Positions 7,991 to 16,807 of a stretch of 34,476 bases of DNA are shown piece after piece. The notes beneath the pieces were generated by a model. It did not search any database and was not told where the DNA came from. It saw only the letters and a program-made list of their open reading frames with translations. The number at the start of each line of letters is the position of its first letter. Position 1 is the first letter of the stretch. The position numbers and the translations under genes were made by a program. The DNA comes from an uncultured Bacteroidales bacterium (GTDB lineage Bacteria > Bacteroidota > Bacteroidia > Bacteroidales > UBA932). Location of the stretch: contig CALUTT010000020.1 of NCBI GenBank assembly GCA_944323775.1, positions 1-34,476 on the forward strand. The letters run 5' to 3'.

Positions 7991-9568
7991 ATGAAAAACT
8001 TCATTATTCTTTTGCTTGCAATGATGCCGCTGGGCGGCTGTGCCGGGGACCATATCGTCCCGTTGCCTGATCCGGACGTTGGGGACGGCGTATATGACGG
8101 ACATGGGATGATTATCCTCGGAGACAGACTGGAGGATCCATATTCTGTCGAGAATATGGCTGCGGCGATAGCATCTCTCTATCCCACCAAGGCTGACCGG
8201 GTCATCCTGGCCCCTACCGACATCTACGTCCGTTTCCTTCCCGGGAACGGAGAGGAATATTCTGTTCTCGAGAGGCTTGGACTTGCACTCGTTGACCATC
8301 CTGTGGATTATGAGATCGTACGCGACGGAGACTATTATCATGATCCGTCTGTGCCTCAGGGACAGATAACGTGGCAGTATGCCGTTGTTCCGGTCGGATT
8401 TGACTTTCCTGACGGTATCCGGTACGAAATCCTTCATGAATGCTATATCCACGAGAACGCTCCTTCTACCAAGGATGACTGGCTTGACTGGAGCAGCGTC
8501 GAGACCGAGTCTTACAGGCTTACCGGCAATGCAGGCCTTCTGGACGACGCTGCCACCAGGGCGGCCGGAGGGCAGATACCGTCAGGCAGAATATGCATTG
8601 AGGATCCTGACAGCGGACTTCCCGCAGAAGGAGTCAAAGGTGTGAGAGTCTCATGCAACACATTCGTGAAATTCGACAACGTTTTTACCGACGAGGAAGG
8701 GAATTATGTGATGAACAAGACCTTCAATTCAAAACTCCGCTACCGTCTGGTATTCAAGAACCGTCACGGATTCGCTCTGGGATTCAACCTGCTCCTTGTC
8801 CCGGCGTCCGGCTCTACCCTCGGTCGTGCCGCCCCCTCAGGGCTGAGCGTAACGGTGAATTCATCATCTGACAGGAAACTGTTTTCCCGTTGTGTTGTAA
8901 ACAATGCCGGATATGACTATTATGAGCAGTGCGAGGGGGCGAAGGGCTCTGTTAAGGCACCTCCGGCAAATCTGAGAATATGGCTCTTCCAGAATCTCAG
9001 GTCGGGCAGCGCGGTCATGCTTCATCAGGGCGCCGTCGTCGAGGACGGAATAATACGTGACTTCCTGAAGGAGTATGTATATCTGCTCAAGATATTTCTT
9101 CCGGACATAACTCTGGGGCTTTCCGAATGCCGCACATATGCCGACATCTATTCCCGTACCATGCACGAACTTGCGCATGCCAGCCACTATATGGTAGTGG
9201 GGAACCAGTTCTGGAACAAGTATATCGGATACGTGCTGAGTTCTTTCGTCACTTCCGGCTTTGTCACATACGGTGCCGGCACAGAGGAGAATCACGGATA
9301 TTGCGAGGTCGCTGAGATGTGGGCCTACTACATGCAGTCGCGTCTGTATGGCGACAGGTACGTCTCTGACGAAAGGCTTTTCGGAACTTCATACTGGTTC
9401 TCTCCGCAGATATTCTATACTCTCGACGAGAAAGGACTTGACAGGTACAAGATATTCTGTGTCCTCGGCGACGATATCATTGACCGCAAGATCCTGCAGA
9501 AGAAGATGGTGAGCATGTATCCCCAGTTCAAGACGGCAATCAACCAGGCTTTCGCCAGATATCAATAA
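7991..9568 (+). CDS. Putative surface lipoprotein with zincin (HELAH) metallopeptidase motif
   Basis: A 525-residue protein I cannot assign to a named family. The signal peptide ends in lipobox LGGC with C17. The acidic stretch soon after it (GDHIVPLPDPDVGD) would fit export to the cell surface. Residues about 40-160 form a conserved-looking N-terminal region. Residues about 193-250 resemble a carboxypeptidase-regulatory-type beta domain (GRICIEDPDSGLPAEGVKGV, then VFTDEEGNYV). The C-terminal part has TMHELAHASHY with H392, E393 and H396. E439 or E442 in HGYCEVAEMWAYY is a plausible third zinc ligand. This pattern suggests a gluzincin-like peptidase (inference). The ATG follows an AT-rich leader; a weak CATCTTTG box lies at 7957-7964. 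The DUF3575 barrel gene follows 12 nt later. Confidence 0.6.
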   Translation: MKNFIILLLAMMPLGGCAGDHIVPLPDPDVGDGVYDGHGMIILGDRLEDPYSVENMAAAIASLYPTKADRVILAPTDIYVRFLPGNGEEYSVLERLGLALVDHPVDYEIVRDGDYYHDPSVPQGQITWQYAVVPVGFDFPDGIRYEILHECYIHENAPSTKDDWLDWSSVETESYRLTGNAGLLDDAATRAAGGQIPSGRICIEDPDSGLPAEGVKGVRVSCNTFVKFDNVFTDEEGNYVMNKTFNSKLRYRLVFKNRHGFALGFNLLLVPASGSTLGRAAPSGLSVTVNSSSDRKLFSRCVVNNAGYDYYEQCEGAKGSVKAPPANLRIWLFQNLRSGSAVMLHQGAVVEDGIIRDFLKEYVYLLKIFLPDITLGLSECRTYADIYSRTMHELAHASHYMVVGNQFWNKYIGYVLSSFVTSGFVTYGAGTEENHGYCEVAEMWAYYMQSRLYGDRYVSDERLFGTSYWFSPQIFYTLDEKGLDRYKIFCVLGDDIIDRKILQKKMVSMYPQFKTAINQAFARYQ

Positions 9569-9580
9569 AAACTGTTTCGT

Positions 9581-10132
9581 ATGTTGAGGAAAATTCTTTT
9601 TGCACTTGCCTGCATGTGCTCCGGCATGATTGTGAAGGGGCAGAATTTCGGGCTGTCTACGAATCTGTTCGGCTACGCGGATTTCGGTACATTGAATATT
9701 GAGGCGTCATATGCACTTGCCCGCCACTGGAGCGTCTCGGCGGGAGCCGGATACAATCCGTTCAGCTATAACGTCAAAGGACGTACTGTGCGCAACAGGC
9801 AGCGCAGTGTAAGTGCCGGGACAAGATACTGGCCGTGGCATGCATTCTCGGGCTGGTGGCTGTCATGCGCATTCAGGTATGAAGAGTACAGCACCGCCGG
9901 AATCATCTCGCCGCGCTCATTTCAGGGGGACAGGCTCGGAGCGTCAATCGGAGGCGGATATTCATATATGGTTTTCCCGTGGATGAACGTGGAGGTCGGA
10001 GCAGGTGTCTGGGGCGGGCATGACGCTTTCTCGGAATATTCCTGTGCCGACTGCGGACGGCTTGTCGGAGAGGGGCGCAGATTCTTCCTTCTTCCGGCCG
10101 ATATCGTGCTGGCGCTTACATTTATTTTCTGA
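9581..10132 (+). CDS. DUF3575-type small outer-membrane beta-barrel protein
   Basis: A 183-residue protein with a signal peptide (MLRKILFALACMCSGMIVKGQ). The mature part is made of alternating amphipathic strands: NFGLSTNLFGYADFGTLNIE, ASYALARHWSVSAGAGYNPF, then RYWPWHAFSGWWLSCAFRYE and GASIGGGYSYMVFPWMNVEV. It ends in the aromatic VLALTFIF expected of an outer-membrane barrel. The layout fits the DUF3575 family of Bacteroidetes. The role is unknown. Its 12-nt distance from the zincin lipoprotein suggests a joint cell-surface function, but this is inference. Confidence 0.7.
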   Translation: MLRKILFALACMCSGMIVKGQNFGLSTNLFGYADFGTLNIEASYALARHWSVSAGAGYNPFSYNVKGRTVRNRQRSVSAGTRYWPWHAFSGWWLSCAFRYEEYSTAGIISPRSFQGDRLGASIGGGYSYMVFPWMNVEVGAGVWGGHDAFSEYSCADCGRLVGEGRRFFLLPADIVLALTFIF

Positions 10133-10143
10133 TGTTTCCATCA

Positions 10144-10174
10144 GTTGGATATTGGGAAAAAAGTTGTATATTTG
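10144..10174 (+). promoter_or_regulatory. tRNA-Leu promoter
   Basis: GTTG (10144-10147), 19 nt spacer, then TATATTTG (10167-10174), an exact TAnnTTTG. The predicted start near 10181 lies 14 nt before the mature tRNA. Confidence 0.7.
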
Positions 10175-10194
10175 CATTCCCTTATGGGATGCAG

Positions 10195-10277
10195 GCGCGG
10201 GTGGCGAAATGGTAGACGCGCTAGTTTCAGGAGCTAGTGTCAATTGCGACATGTGAGTTCGACTCTCATCCCGCGCA
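10195..10277 (+). tRNA. tRNA-Leu (anticodon CAG)
   Basis: The acceptor stem GCGCGGG (10195-10201) pairs with CCCGCGC (10270-10276), with discriminator A at 10277. The D arm is GGCGAAATGGTAGACGC. The anticodon stem CTAGT/GCTAG encloses TTCAGGA, with CAG at 10228-10230. A long variable arm (GTGTCAATTGCGACA) marks a class II tRNA, and the T arm is GTGAGTTCGACTCTCAT. The 3' CCA is not encoded. Confidence 0.96.
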
Positions 10278-10285
10278 CACAGTGA

Positions 10286-10307
10286 GGGCGGCCTTTGCAG
10301 GCCGCCC
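10286..10307 (+). terminator. Hairpin after tRNA-Leu
   Basis: A perfect 9-bp stem GGGCGGCCT / AGGCCGCCC with loop TTGC. It is followed by a weak T-rich tract (TTGCTTATTTCTT), which overlaps the end of the convergent antiporter gene. It probably terminates the tRNA transcript and may also act on the opposite strand. Confidence 0.7.
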
Positions 10308-10311
10308 TTGC

Positions 10312-11916
10312 TTATTTCTTGTTGTAGAAGATATGGTCTCCGGCAAGAAGCACCGTGTCGCCTCCGGGGATAATGTTCCTGCCGTTTCTTCGGATCAGCA
10401 CAATCTGTCCTTCTTTCGGACCGTACTCCCGTATTGTCATCCCGCACAGTCTGCTTGACGAACTTATGTCTTTTTCAGCGAGCGTAAGGGTATGTTCTCC
10501 CATACATGCCTGCGTGCAGATTATTGCGATGTCCCCATAATGAAGGACAGCGCTTCCGTCCGGTACAGATGTGCTTCCGTCCGGATGGATGAGCTTGCAG
10601 ATCAGTATGTGTCGGGGGAGCGCCAGGTCGCTTACCTTCCTGCCGTCCCAGTTGTCTCCCTTTACTATCTCGATCTGGCTGAAGATCAGGTCGGTCTCGT
10701 CACTGAAGTCGGTGAATGTCGTAAGAACATTGTTGTCCTTGTCAATAATGTCGAGCTTGCGTGCCACGAAGGGTATCAGGTAGCCCTGGAGCGAGATGGA
10801 CAGGAGGACAATGCAGAATACTATGTTGAGGATGTCGTTCTGCATTATTCCGTTGCTGATTGTCGCGAATATGGCGAAGACTATGGAAGAGGCTCCTCGC
10901 AGTCCTACAAAGGATACGAATATCTGTTGCCTGAACGGATATTTCCGGAATGCCGACAGGACCGGACATACCGCAAGAGGCCTTGCCACAAGCAGCAGGA
11001 AAGCGAAAATCAGCAGGGAGGGAACTATGACCCTGGTCATCTGTTCAGGCCGTGCGAGAAGACCGAGCATGAAGAAAATGAGCACCTGCATCAGTCCGGT
11101 GAGTCCGTCAAAGAAATTCACAAGACTCCTTTTGCCTTTCAGGTCACTGTTGCCGAGCATGAGCCCGACCAGGTACGTACTCAGGTATCCGTTCCCTCCT
11201 ATCAGCGACGGTATACCGTATGCGAAAAGAGCCGTCGCGAAAATGAACAGCGAATCGAAGCCCGATGTCGGGAAACTGATATGTTTCATTGCATATACGC
11301 TCAGCTTGCCTATCAGAATGCCGAGTCCGGCGCCAAAGGCGATCTGGGCGAAGAACATCCAGGCTGTTCCCCAGAATCCCGTGTTTGTGCCGTTCAGCAT
11401 TGATATCATGATGACGGTAAGCATATATGAGAAAGGGTCGTTGGATCCGCTTTCAATCTCGAGCATGGGCGAAAGCCCGTTTTTCAGGCCGAGCCTGTGA
11501 GACCTGAGGATGGAAAATACAGAAGCGGCGTCGGTTGAACTTATGACGGCCCCCATCAGCAGGCTTTCAATCCAGTCCCACCTGAACACAAAGTGGCAGA
11601 AGATGCCGGTAAGTGCGGCAGTGACGACTACGCCGGCGCTCGCGAGTATGCCGGCCGGAAGTGCCGCCTGTCTCGCGGTTTTCCATCTGGTCCCGAATCC
11701 GCCGTAGAACATTATGAAGATCAGTGCGACGGTGCTGAAACTCTCTGCAAAAGAGTAGTCCTCGAACTTGACAGGATGAGGCCCGAAATTGCCAAGGACT
11801 ATGCCCAGTACAATGAAGGCCAGGAGCATTGGCATCCCTATCTTCTGGGATGCGTTGTTCAATATTATGCATAGCACTATTACGAATGCTATGAAGCAGA
11901 GAAGTATATTGAGCAT
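10312..11916 (-). CDS. CPA1-type potassium (or sodium)/proton antiporter with C-terminal RCK_C domain
   Basis: A 534-residue inner-membrane antiporter of the NhaP2 type. The N-terminal part (to about residue 390) is a series of hydrophobic segments with the transport motifs STDAASVFS (D129) and ESGSNDPFSY (D160). The C-terminal cytoplasmic part, from about residue 410, resembles one or two RCK_C (TrkA-C) modules: QIEIVKGDNWDGRKVSDL, ALPRHILICKLIHPDG and later PGGDTVLLAGDHIFYNKK. Such modules sense nucleotides or cations and gate transport. By family, the role is potassium efflux and pH or osmotic adjustment. The ATG lies 6 nt after the stop of the S41 peptidase gene, making it the last gene of the minus-strand operon. 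It is convergent with tRNA-Leu. Confidence 0.88.
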   Translation of the reverse strand: MLNILLCFIAFVIVLCIILNNASQKIGMPMLLAFIVLGIVLGNFGPHPVKFEDYSFAESFSTVALIFIMFYGGFGTRWKTARQAALPAGILASAGVVVTAALTGIFCHFVFRWDWIESLLMGAVISSTDAASVFSILRSHRLGLKNGLSPMLEIESGSNDPFSYMLTVIMISMLNGTNTGFWGTAWMFFAQIAFGAGLGILIGKLSVYAMKHISFPTSGFDSLFIFATALFAYGIPSLIGGNGYLSTYLVGLMLGNSDLKGKRSLVNFFDGLTGLMQVLIFFMLGLLARPEQMTRVIVPSLLIFAFLLLVARPLAVCPVLSAFRKYPFRQQIFVSFVGLRGASSIVFAIFATISNGIMQNDILNIVFCIVLLSISLQGYLIPFVARKLDIIDKDNNVLTTFTDFSDETDLIFSQIEIVKGDNWDGRKVSDLALPRHILICKLIHPDGSTSVPDGSAVLHYGDIAIICTQACMGEHTLTLAEKDISSSSRLCGMTIREYGPKEGQIVLIRRNGRNIIPGGDTVLLAGDHIFYNKK

Positions 11917-11922
11917 ACAGGA

Positions 11923-13473
11923 CTAGCTTTCCGGGTAGGGCGAAGGCGCCGGATGTGCCAGGGCCACGTTGAACGTATTGTCAATTTCCAGGAAGATGTG
12001 ATAGTAGGCGGCATCCCCAAGCTGTGAATACCGTCCTACAAGTGCGTCCACCTGGGTCATGAGGTATTTTTTGTCTTTTTCCCATTCCTGGGCGCTTGGC
12101 CTCAGCCCGTCCCTTTTCCATGCGAAATCAAGGAATGCGGTTTCAAGCCCTGCCGAATTCAGGTAGTCCAGCAGGCTCCGGTAGTCAGAGATATTTGACA
12201 GCTCTTCCTTATGCCTGTCGAAGTAGTCGGAGGCAAAGCGCATGGTAGTGGCCTTGCGTGTGCATGCTATGTAGAACTGCCCCGCCTTTGTGGTGTCGAT
12301 CGGTACGAAGACGTCCGGAATTATGCCTCCGTTCTCGGCTTTCATGCTGTCTGCCACCATCATCTCCCCTTCATCGTAACGTTTCAGCACTTCGTATTCG
12401 TAGTCGTCGCCATAGGGCTTCTGTATGCATCTGCCTGAAGGTGTGTAGAATCTGGCCACGGTAATCCTCATGCCGGATCCGTCACTGAAGTAGAACGGTT
12501 CCTGGACGAGCCCTTTTCCGAAAGAGCGGCGGCCTACGACGAGCGCCCTGCCGTTGTCCTGCAGGGCTCCTGCAAGGATTTCGCTCGAAGATGCGGAGTT
12601 TTCGTCTATCAGCAGCTTGAGGGTGATGTTCTGGAGCGGACCGCGTCCGTCGGCCTTGAAGTCTTCCCTCTTGCGGTGCAGGCCTTCCATGTATACTATC
12701 TGGTCGCCTTCATGCAGGAACAGGTTGGAGAGCACCAGAGCCTGGTCAAGGAACCCTCCGGAGTTCTCCCTGATGTCAAGAATCATGTCTGTCATCCCTG
12801 ATTCGAGCAGAGACAGGCTCGAATCCAGGAACTCCTTTCCGGTTGTCCTCGAGAATTTCGAAAGCCTGATGTAGCCGGTCGTGTCATTGACCATGAACGA
12901 GGCGTCTACTGAGTGTGTGGGGATCTTGCCTCTTGTAATCTCGAAGGGGATAGTCTCATCACCCCTTTTGACGGTGACGTTCACCTTGGTCCCCGCCTGT
13001 CCCTTCATCTTGCGCACCATGCTGTCCTGAGGGAAGCCAACTCCGGCTATGCAGGTTCCGTCAACCGACAGAAGTCTGTCTCCTGGCATCAGTCCCGTCT
13101 TCTCGGAAGGGCCGCCGGGAATCACCTCTATGACTACGGCGGTATCATTGGGAACGTTGAACTGTATTCCGATACCGTCGAAATTGCCGGCCAGATCCTC
13201 GTCGTGCTCCTTTCTCTCCTGCGGCACCATATATATCGAGTGAGGGTCAAGTGCGCCCAATGCTGCCTGGGCGACGGCGTCTGTCACCTTCTTGCGGTCT
13301 ACGGTATCGACATAGTTGTTGTCAATGCTTTCCAGGATAAGGGCGACCTTGCTCCAGTCCCCGCTTTTTGTGCGCAGGACTTTCTGCCTGCCTCCGACAG
13401 CCTGAAAAGTAAGCACCCCGAGTGCTCCGATCGCTATTCCGAGCACAGCCACTATATAAGAAGACTTGTTCAT
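11923..13473 (-). CDS. S41 family C-terminal processing peptidase with PDZ domain
   Basis: A tail-specific serine protease of the Prc/CtpA type, anchored by an N-terminal hydrophobic segment (YIVAVLGIAIGALGVLTF) and acting in the periplasm. The PDZ domain lies at about residues 90-180 (NFDGIGIQFNVPND, GLMPGDRLLSVDG). The catalytic dyad is S295 in ENSASSSEI and K320 in RRSFGKGLVQ, 25 residues apart as in other S41 enzymes. The length is 516 residues from the ATG at 13473. The open frame runs 18 codons further upstream, but that would overlap the dCMP deaminase. The chosen start lies 4 nt after that gene's stop and gives a clean membrane anchor. Confidence 0.93.
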   Translation of the reverse strand: MNKSSYIVAVLGIAIGALGVLTFQAVGGRQKVLRTKSGDWSKVALILESIDNNYVDTVDRKKVTDAVAQAALGALDPHSIYMVPQERKEHDEDLAGNFDGIGIQFNVPNDTAVVIEVIPGGPSEKTGLMPGDRLLSVDGTCIAGVGFPQDSMVRKMKGQAGTKVNVTVKRGDETIPFEITRGKIPTHSVDASFMVNDTTGYIRLSKFSRTTGKEFLDSSLSLLESGMTDMILDIRENSGGFLDQALVLSNLFLHEGDQIVYMEGLHRKREDFKADGRGPLQNITLKLLIDENSASSSEILAGALQDNGRALVVGRRSFGKGLVQEPFYFSDGSGMRITVARFYTPSGRCIQKPYGDDYEYEVLKRYDEGEMMVADSMKAENGGIIPDVFVPIDTTKAGQFYIACTRKATTMRFASDYFDRHKEELSNISDYRSLLDYLNSAGLETAFLDFAWKRDGLRPSAQEWEKDKKYLMTQVDALVGRYSQLGDAAYYHIFLEIDNTFNVALAHPAPSPYPES

Positions 13474-13477
13474 TCCG

Positions 13478-13882
13478 CTATTCGATTTTTTCAACCTCGA
13501 TGCCGACCTTGCGCAGAAGGTCGACACCGTCGGTCAGTCTGTATTCGTCCTTGTAGACGACTCTCTTAATTCCGGCCTGGATGATCAGCTTTGAACATTC
13601 AATGCATGGTGCGGCCGTCACGTACAGTGTGGCGCCTTCCGAACTGTTGCCGGACTTCGCCACTTTTGTGATTGCGTTTGCCTCTGCGTGGAGAACATAG
13701 GGCTTTGTGACGCCGTTCTCGTCCTCACAGATGTTCTCGAAGCCGGAAGGTGTTCCGTTATAGCCATCCGAGATGATCATCCTGTCTTTGACAAGAAGGG
13801 CTCCGACCTGTCGTCTCTTGCAATATGAGTTCCCGGCCCATATCTCGGCCATCGCCATGTATTTGTCGTCAAACTTATTCAT
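13478..13882 (-). CDS. dCMP deaminase / cytidine-deoxycytidylate deaminase family protein
   Basis: A zinc-dependent deaminase of 134 residues. The active-site zinc motifs are H65-A-E67 (LHAEANAI), with E67 as proton shuttle, and P92-C-I-E-C96 (APCIECSKL). The NGTPSGFENICED segment and the CKRRQVGALLVKD start fit the ComEB/dCMP deaminase group. That reaction turns dCMP to dUMP for thymidylate synthesis in the cytoplasm. The gene overlaps the end of the acyl-CoA synthetase gene by 8 nt and precedes the S41 peptidase by 4 nt, so it is translated within the operon. Confidence 0.93.
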   Translation of the reverse strand: MNKFDDKYMAMAEIWAGNSYCKRRQVGALLVKDRMIISDGYNGTPSGFENICEDENGVTKPYVLHAEANAITKVAKSGNSSEGATLYVTAAPCIECSKLIIQAGIKRVVYKDEYRLTDGVDLLRKVGIEVEKIE

Positions 13883-15530
13883 TTGTCCTCTGGTAGAGAT
13901 ATCTCTTGATGCTTCGCTTCGGAGTGCGCTCGAAATCCTCAGGCATGAACTCTATTTTCCTGATCTGAGCGTAGTTGGGAAGGTGCGAGTTGATTTCGGG
14001 AAGCCCGTCGGTAATCCTTTTTTCGAGCTGTTCCTGCGTCATGCCGTCAAGCTCCGCAAGATGATAGTCGGGGTAAACCAGTGCCGTGAGCCCTCCCTTG
14101 TCCTCAATGACGAGTGAATCAACCACGTAGGTGACATTGTTGATCACCGCCTCAAGTTCCTCGGGATATATGTTCTGCCCTGAGGGGCCGAGAATCATGC
14201 ATTTTGACCTTCCCCTGAGATAAAGATATCCGTCTTTGTCAAGTATTCCCATGTCTCCGGTGCGGAACCATCCATCTTCTGTGAATGCGTTCTTCGTCGC
14301 CTCGGGGTTCTTGTAGTAGCCGAGGAAGACATTCTCACCCTTGACCTGGACCTCTCCGGGGATGCTGTGCGGGTCAGGTGAATCTATTCTGAGTTCGCAT
14401 CCGTCAATCACCTTTCCGCATGACCCTTCACGGGCTTTCCACCATTTTGCGTAGGTGATGAGAGGCGCGCATTCAGTCATTCCGTATCCAACGGTGAACG
14501 GGAAGTGCATGCGTCTCATGAAATGCTCCACTTCTGGGTTGAAGGCGGCGCCACCGAGTATGACCTCTTCGAACCTGCCTCCGAACGCAGTTATCATGGC
14601 AGTGCGTATCTTCTTGAGGATCAGCTGGTCCACGATAGGTAGCCGCATGAAGGCCTTGTGCCTGTCGACAACCGGCTTGACCTGACTCTTGTAGAGTTTC
14701 TCGATGATCAGGGGGACTGCTATGATAATGTCCGGATGTATCTCAGCAAAAGCCTGCATGATCACCTTCGGACTCGGGATGCGGGTGAGAAAATGCACGT
14801 GGGCCCCAATAGTCATCTCGAACAGGAATTCAAACATCATTCCGTACATGTGCGCCGACGGAAGCATGGCAACGACTTCCGATTCGCAGTTCATCTGCGG
14901 CTCGGCTACTCTTGCCGCGAACACCATGTTGCAGTAAAGGGCCCTGTAGGGTATCATGACTCCTTTTGAAAAGCCCGATGTGCCGGACGTGTAGTTTATC
15001 AGTGCTAGTTCGTCAGGCTTGTCCTCGTAGTAATTGACATCTTCCGGTTTGAATCCGCCGGGGTACATTGCCCCGAAACTGTTGAGGATTTCCTCCCTTA
15101 TCTTTCCCTTGTCCTTTGAATATATCAGCTGGAGGTTGGACATCTGGACTATCACTTCAAGGTCGGGCATCTCCGTCTCCGAGAGGCCTTCCCAGATTAC
15201 CTCATCTACAAAAAGGACTCTTGCGTCGGAGTGGTTCACCAGATAGTGTATGTTCTCAGGCTTGAATTCGTGAAGTATGGGGACAGGTACAGCCCCGTAT
15301 GTCAGCGAGGCAAGAAAACATACTCCCCAGTTTGCCTGGTTTCTGGAACACAGCGCTACTTTGTCTCCTTTCTTGAGCCCGCATTTCTCGAAGGCCAGGT
15401 GCAGATACCGTATCCGCTGTGCGATGTCCTTGTACTTCAGGGTCGCTCCCAGATAGTTGGAGAGGGCGTCCCGTTCCCAGTTGGTCCGGATACTGTTCTC
15501 CAGAATTTTGTTTACTGATTTGAATTCCAT
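13875..15530 (-). CDS. AMP-dependent long-chain acyl-CoA synthetase-like enzyme
   Basis: A 551-residue member of the ANL adenylate-forming superfamily, probably activating fatty acids with ATP and CoA. Motifs: the phosphate-binding A3 loop YTSGTSGFSKGVM at 180-192, A5 GYGMTECAPLI, A7/A8 GWFRTGDMGILDKDGYLYLRGRSK, and the C-terminal lysine region RTPKRSIKRYLYQ. The start at 15530 (MEFKSVNKILENSI) matches the family N-terminus; the open frame further upstream lies inside the preceding lipoprotein gene. It overlaps that gene by 19 nt and the deaminase gene by 8 nt, implying translational coupling. The exact acyl substrate cannot be read from the sequence; an acyl-ACP synthetase is an alternative. 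Confidence 0.88.
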   Translation of the reverse strand: MEFKSVNKILENSIRTNWERDALSNYLGATLKYKDIAQRIRYLHLAFEKCGLKKGDKVALCSRNQANWGVCFLASLTYGAVPVPILHEFKPENIHYLVNHSDARVLFVDEVIWEGLSETEMPDLEVIVQMSNLQLIYSKDKGKIREEILNSFGAMYPGGFKPEDVNYYEDKPDELALINYTSGTSGFSKGVMIPYRALYCNMVFAARVAEPQMNCESEVVAMLPSAHMYGMMFEFLFEMTIGAHVHFLTRIPSPKVIMQAFAEIHPDIIIAVPLIIEKLYKSQVKPVVDRHKAFMRLPIVDQLILKKIRTAMITAFGGRFEEVILGGAAFNPEVEHFMRRMHFPFTVGYGMTECAPLITYAKWWKAREGSCGKVIDGCELRIDSPDPHSIPGEVQVKGENVFLGYYKNPEATKNAFTEDGWFRTGDMGILDKDGYLYLRGRSKCMILGPSGQNIYPEELEAVINNVTYVVDSLVIEDKGGLTALVYPDYHLAELDGMTQEQLEKRITDGLPEINSHLPNYAQIRKIEFMPEDFERTPKRSIKRYLYQRTNE

Positions 15531-16801
15531 GTCTTGATCCCAGTTTTGTCCCAGGCCGTATACCGGCCGGAGTTGAATATAATGAAATGACAGGACTTGG
15601 ACGGCCATCCAATGCGGTTCTCCGTCAGGCTGTCTTCCGTTAATGTCTCTACGCTGCTGCGGCTGCCTATCACATACCATCCGTGCCTGCTGGCTACGGC
15701 CGAATCATCGGGGATGCGGAAAGCGGATCCGTACAGAGCCGGAATGAATCCGCGGTAGGGGTTGTCGGTGCATTCCGAGTCTTCCGTCCTCTTCGCTGGC
15801 CGTACCATCACCACTCTGTCCGCTCCCAGAGTCACCAGGGCTACTTCCCTGATATCCTGTTCCTTCTCCCATTTCAACGGATCTTTGCCGGATGTCTCTT
15901 CAAGCACGGCCAGCCTTCTTCTGTATTGAGTCAGTTTCACGCCGGCATCCAGATACGTCTCGTATGCGTTTCTGAATTCTGGCGAGATGCTCAGCGATAT
16001 GGCCACTTCTGTCCCTTCGGGCAGGATGTTCCCGAGCCTGCTTCTGCCTGTGGGCAGAGACTGGAGCATCTGGAAGTAACATATTCCCGTAGAATAGGGA
16101 ACCGGAATTATTGTCATCTCCCCTCCATGGCCGGGGATGAAAGTTGTCCATTGAGCGGCGTCGTGCAGGAATTCGGCTGAACTGCGTACCGGGAAGGCTC
16201 CTCCGAGGAACTCCTTGTCAAGCAGTCTGCGGGCTCCGGAATTGCGCAGTATGGTCATTCTGGGCGCCCCTTGTGCCGCAAATGCCGCCAGTTTGAAGTT
16301 GTCTGCGTCAAGAATCGACCTTCCTTCGTCAATATGTCTTGCGGCCACTCTGAGCTGGGGCCCGGACTGGGTGAGTATCAGCACACCCTCACCCTGCCCG
16401 AGCGCAGGAGCGTCGGGAATGAATTCGGAGAGCAGGTGTCTTGAACGCGCCGAGTCCATGACGCGGTGCAGGTTTGATGACGAGTCGGCGAACTCCCGGT
16501 TCTTTATCGGAGCAAGAGTCAGGACCTTTACGGTGGTTCCGTTGAAGCACTCGGATACCGCCATCCCGGTCCTCAGCTTCTCGATTCCCAGATCGAGGAA
16601 AATGCTTGCGCTGTCCAGTATTTCCGATGCGCTCCTGCTGTTTTCGGCATAGGTAACGCACAGGGCGTCGGAAGGAACCGTTGACAGGACTTTTGCAATC
16701 CTGTCCCATCCGGCAGGCTCGCTACTGCCGTTGCCGGATGAACATCCTGCGATGCAAGGCAGGAGGAGCATAATCAGGACAAAATGACGCATGTTCAGCA
16801 T
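15512..16801 (-). CDS. Unrecognised lipoprotein heading the minus-strand operon
   Basis: A 429-residue protein that I do not recognise. The signal peptide MLNMRHFVLIMLLLPCIAGC ends in lipobox IAGC (C20). The mature part starts with a Ser/Gly linker and reads like a soluble mixed alpha/beta periplasmic protein: VPSDALCVTYAENSRSASEI, then GEGVLILTQSGPQLRVAARH, with no catalytic motif I can name. The overall style loosely recalls DUF3352-type proteins, without a firm match. The ATG at 16801 lies exactly 6 nt after a TATCTTTG box, suggesting a leaderless mRNA; a second ATG at 16792 is possible. Its 3' end overlaps the acyl-CoA synthetase gene by 19 nt. Confidence 0.7.
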   Translation of the reverse strand: MLNMRHFVLIMLLLPCIAGCSSGNGSSEPAGWDRIAKVLSTVPSDALCVTYAENSRSASEILDSASIFLDLGIEKLRTGMAVSECFNGTTVKVLTLAPIKNREFADSSSNLHRVMDSARSRHLLSEFIPDAPALGQGEGVLILTQSGPQLRVAARHIDEGRSILDADNFKLAAFAAQGAPRMTILRNSGARRLLDKEFLGGAFPVRSSAEFLHDAAQWTTFIPGHGGEMTIIPVPYSTGICYFQMLQSLPTGRSRLGNILPEGTEVAISLSISPEFRNAYETYLDAGVKLTQYRRRLAVLEETSGKDPLKWEKEQDIREVALVTLGADRVVMVRPAKRTEDSECTDNPYRGFIPALYGSAFRIPDDSAVASRHGWYVIGSRSSVETLTEDSLTENRIGWPSKSCHFIIFNSGRYTAWDKTGIKTWNSNQ

Positions 16802-16807
16802 ATTTTA

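Noticed and set aside
10492-11403. Plus-strand open frame of 303 codons opposite the antiporter
   Set aside because: The translation is rich in Glu, Arg and Tyr without any domain, and the minus strand carries a well-supported antiporter with transport motifs.
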